Assembly (NCBI RefSeq): GCF_949628215.1
Contig: NC_134279.1
Coordinates: 12,878,041 to 12,942,040 of the forward strand
Length of the DNA: 64,000 nt
From: Phalacrocorax aristotelis
Lineage: Eukaryota; Chordata; Aves; Suliformes; Phalacrocoracidae
Reading direction: 5' to 3'
In this document: in pieces, positions 63,918 to 64,000 of the stretch
Position numbering within the stretch: the first letter of the stretch is position 1
Layout: each line of letters starts with the position of its first letter
The notes under the pieces: model-generated
What the model was told of the DNA's origin: nothing
Databases searched by the model: none
The model's input: only the letters and a program-made list of their open reading frames with translations
Program-made: the position numbers and the translations under genes

Positions 63918-64000
63918 CTGTGCAGAACAGGGCTTTTTCATCAGCATCACTTGCTTTTGTCATATTACCATTTGCAGTTTTTCCCACTCCTGAGAAACCA
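63918..64000 (-). other. Candidate exon at window edge, product not recognised
   Basis: On the minus strand the segment ends at a good donor (CACAG then GTATGTG). An acceptor-like TTTCTCAG would start the exon at 63989 (72 bp, phase 1-1); alternatively it continues beyond the window. The frame ending in phase 1 is open throughout the visible part and includes GKTANGNMTKASDADEKALF. The phase-1 end is compatible with the candidate at 43041-43169. The left part and any acceptor need sequence beyond 64000. No family recognised. Confidence 0.3.

Noticed and set aside
1..64000. CRISPR arrays, tRNA or rRNA genes, or a bacterial-type gene system
   Set aside because: No regularly spaced repeats, cloverleaf sequences or ribosomal motifs; composition and mobile elements are those of a bird nuclear genome.

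Overview
This 64 kb window looks like nuclear DNA from a bird, probably a neoavian. The best evidence is its mobile elements: three CR1 LINE pieces (the dominant avian LINE), one of them about 1.1 kb with a recognisable reverse transcriptase remnant, and two solo LTRs of one dispersed avian endogenous retrovirus family. The rest is AT-rich, without operons, bacterial-style genes or long open frames. I find no complete protein-coding gene, no rRNA or tRNA gene and no CRISPR array. Almost every open frame of 60-130 codons here is what chance gives in AT-rich DNA.

Layout. 1-18096: AT-rich non-coding DNA with simple-sequence tracts, a homeodomain/SOX-site cluster near 6.2-6.4 kb, a G-quadruplex-prone tract near 12.95 kb and one exon-like segment at 16484-16658 (+). 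18097-18714: solo LTR (-), CpG-rich against its surroundings. 18715-37380: long non-coding stretch with an exon-like open segment at 23115-23259 (+), a perfect 18-bp palindrome at 24935 and an enhancer-like block near 33.5 kb. 37387-37405: C19 run. 37914-43169: three well-formed exon-like segments on the minus strand, interrupted by the CR1 element at 38937-40049 (+). 44753-44802 and 55950-56100: short CR1 fragments (-). 51446-51802: second solo LTR (+) with a perfect 5-bp target duplication. 52906-53065: exon-like segment (+). 63918 to the window edge: another exon-like segment (-).

Interpretation. The window is most likely a large intron or an intergenic desert. The strongest hint of a host gene is a set of minus-strand segments at 63918-63989, 43041-43169, 41117-41201 and 37914-38033. 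Each has a good acceptor and donor and at least one open frame, and their phases can be joined (1, 1-1, 1-2, 2-2). I do not recognise the encoded peptides, so these are candidates and not annotated genes. Several enhancer-like blocks, one only about 300 bp from a candidate exon, would suit a developmental locus. No previously undescribed system can be demonstrated from the sequence alone.
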